A stretch of DNA of 37,476 bases. It comes from Candidatus Aminicenantes bacterium RBG_19FT_COMBO_65_30 (GTDB lineage: Bacteria; Acidobacteriota; Aminicenantia; Aminicenantales; Saccharicenantaceae). The stretch covers positions 1 to 37,476 of the forward strand of contig MEYF01000092.1 in the NCBI GenBank assembly GCA_001775755.1, read 5' to 3'. A program made the position numbers and the translations under genes. The notes beneath the pieces were generated by a model. It ran no database searches. It worked only from the letters and a program-made list of their open reading frames with translations, and had not been told where the DNA came from. Below, piece by piece: positions 35,698-37,476 of this stretch. Every line of letters begins with the position of its first letter. The stretch's first letter is position 1.

Positions 35698-37476
35698 TTT
35701 TCCCCTCCCTCAGTTGGATATTCAGCGCGGATCTCAGGTGGCCGATGATCTCCAGTTCGACGCGGTCCACTTCCTCGGCCACGAGCGTCCTCTGGGGATG
35801 CCGGAAGCGGAAACGGATGGTCAGGCTGACCTTGTCCGCGGGGACGGACGGGCCCGAGAACCGGTCGCGGAGCTCGAACCCTTCGAGCAGCGGCTGGTTC
35901 ATCTTGCCCAGGACCCGGGCCACTTCCCCGTAGGCGACGGCCCGATCCAGGAGGAACGACAGGTCGCGGACGACCCCCGGGAGCTTCGGGACAGGCGCGT
36001 ATTGGAACGGCCGCGGTGTCTTCTCGAACAGGGCCGAAAGGTCGACCTCGGCGGCGAAGACCGTCCGGTCGACCGACGAAACGGCGGCGAAGGACCGGCG
36101 CAGGGCGCCGAGCCGGCCGACCTCCTGGCCCTTGTAGAGAAGCGCCAGCGCCAGGCCCGGTTCGAAATAGGGGTGGTCCCTCCCCTCGAAGACGGCCGGC
36201 TCGAAGCGGAGCGCCTCTGCGAGGGCCTCGAGGGCTCCCTTGAGGACGTAGAAATCCGTCTCCGCGGCGGCCGCCGCCCAACCCGCCCCGGGCAGGAGCC
36301 CCGTCGAGAGCAGGCCGAGGTGGAGGTCCTCCCGGGGCTTATCGTCCTCCCAGTAATAGACGTTCCCCATCTCGAAGACGTGGACGCCTTCGAGCCCCCG
36401 GTTGAGGTTCCAGGCCGCGTTCTCGAGGAGGCCGGGGAGAAGCGTCGTGCGCAGGACCGAGGCCCGGTTCGAAATGGGGTTCTGGACGGCGACCGGAGCC
36501 CGGCCGCTCGCCGCCGCCGCCTCCCTCTCCGGGTCGGCGAAGCTCCAGTTGATGACCTCGTCGAGGCCCTGGCCGAGCAGGGTCTGGCGGATCCGGGCCA
36601 GCCAATCCCGTTTCCTGTTTATGCTCAGGTCGAACGAGTCGACCGGCGTGAATTCCGAGGGGATCCGGTCGTAGCCGTAGAAGCGGGCGACCTCTTCGAC
36701 GAGGTCCGCTTCCCGCGAGACGTCCACCCGGAAGGTCGGGACCTCCACCCGCCAGGCGCCCCTGTGCGCGTCCTCGACGCGGAAGCCCAGCCGCCCCAGG
36801 ACCTCGACGACGAAGCTCTCGGGGATTTCGACGCCGAGCAGTTCGGCGATCCGCCGCAGGCGGAGGCGAACCGATCGGGGTTTCGGCGGCTTGGGGTAGC
36901 GGTCGATGAGGCCCCTTGAGGCCCGGCCGCCCATCTGCGTCAGCAGGGACGCGGCCATCAGCGCGGCCTGCGGCGCGAACCCGATGTCCGCCCCCCGCTC
37001 GAAGCGGTAGGAGGCGTCGGTCGAGAGGCCGAGCTTCTTCCCCGTCTTGCGGATGGAGACCGGGTCGAAATTGGCGCTCTCGATAAAGACGTCCCGGGTC
37101 GCCTCGGTGATGCCGGACGCCCGGCCGCCGATGACGCCGGCCAGGGCCACCGGCCGGGACTCGTCGGCGATGACGAGCATGCCGGCCGTGAGCTCGAGCG
37201 TCCGTCCGTCGAGGTCGACGAGCGTCTCGCCCCTTTTCGCCTTGCGGACGACGATCCGGCCGCCGCCGATCCGGCCGAAATCGAAGGTGTGGATGGGCTG
37301 GGCCGTGGCGAAGAGGACGTAGTTCGAGACGTCGACAATGTTGTTGATCGGCCGCAGGCCCATGGCCTCGATCCGGCGCCTCAGCCAATCGGGCGACGGG
37401 CCGACCGGGACGCCCCGGACGACGAGGCCGCAGTAGCGAGGGCAGAGCGACTCGTTCGAGATCTGGACGTCGGCGA
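35681..37476 (-). CDS. pheT: Phenylalanine--tRNA ligase beta subunit, truncated at the window edge (N-terminal part missing)
   Basis: Reading frame continues to the edge (ADVQISNESLCPRYCGLVVRGVPVGPSPDWLRRRIEAMGLRPINNIVDVSNYVLF); C-terminal anticodon-binding domain PKLPGVVRDLSFLLDRAVAYGEVARVL. Confidence 0.97.
   Translation of the reverse strand, partial: ADVQISNESLCPRYCGLVVRGVPVGPSPDWLRRRIEAMGLRPINNIVDVSNYVLFATAQPIHTFDFGRIGGGRIVVRKAKRGETLVDLDGRTLELTAGMLVIADESRPVALAGVIGGRASGITEATRDVFIESANFDPVSIRKTGKKLGLSTDASYRFERGADIGFAPQAALMAASLLTQMGGRASRGLIDRYPKPPKPRSVRLRLRRIAELLGVEIPESFVVEVLGRLGFRVEDAHRGAWRVEVPTFRVDVSREADLVEEVARFYGYDRIPSEFTPVDSFDLSINRKRDWLARIRQTLLGQGLDEVINWSFADPEREAAAASGRAPVAVQNPISNRASVLRTTLLPGLLENAAWNLNRGLEGVHVFEMGNVYYWEDDKPREDLHLGLLSTGLLPGAGWAAAAAETDFYVLKGALEALAEALRFEPAVFEGRDHPYFEPGLALALLYKGQEVGRLGALRRSFAAVSSVDRTVFAAEVDLSALFEKTPRPFQYAPVPKLPGVVRDLSFLLDRAVAYGEVARVLGKMNQPLLEGFELRDRFSGPSVPADKVSLTIRFRFRHPQRTLVAEEVDRVELEIIGHLRSALNIQLREGKIDIRT

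Overview
The window is a GC-rich, gene-dense chromosomal segment from a diderm bacterium (LptD and outer-membrane barrels are present). An Aminicenantes/Acidobacteriota-like origin is only my guess. Nearly all of it is core housekeeping: xer recombinase (cut by the left edge), topA, dprA, a NupC-type transporter, a DUF167 protein, a DUF1573 protein, glmS, an HD-GYP/HEAT-like gene pair, carAB, two outer-membrane beta-barrel proteins, a gamma-glutamylcyclotransferase-like gene, a Trm112-like gene, purF, rfbB, lptD, atpZ-like, a small membrane protein, atpI-like, atpB, atpE, yihY/brkB, trxA, nadK, tlyA, dxs, xseB, xseA, ymdB, rny, zapA, a zapB-like gene and pheT (cut by the right edge). I found no tRNA, rRNA, CRISPR array, prophage, transposase or recognisable defence system. 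The signals most worth following are non-coding or architectural: (i) a ~167-nt potential structured RNA between zapA and rny, in a position I associate with 6S RNA, whose closing stem competes with a hairpin that sequesters the rny Shine-Dalgarno; (ii) an 81-bp near-perfect inverted repeat between glmS and the DUF1573 gene; (iii) two overlapping genes, one HD-GYP and one HEAT-like, that share an uncharacterised N-terminal module; (iv) carA with no canonical start codon where one is expected, suggesting an AUU start; (v) an F-type a/c subunit mini-cluster with no other ATP synthase genes beside it and a c subunit carrying several Na+-site residues. All structures and alignments were done by eye and need computation.
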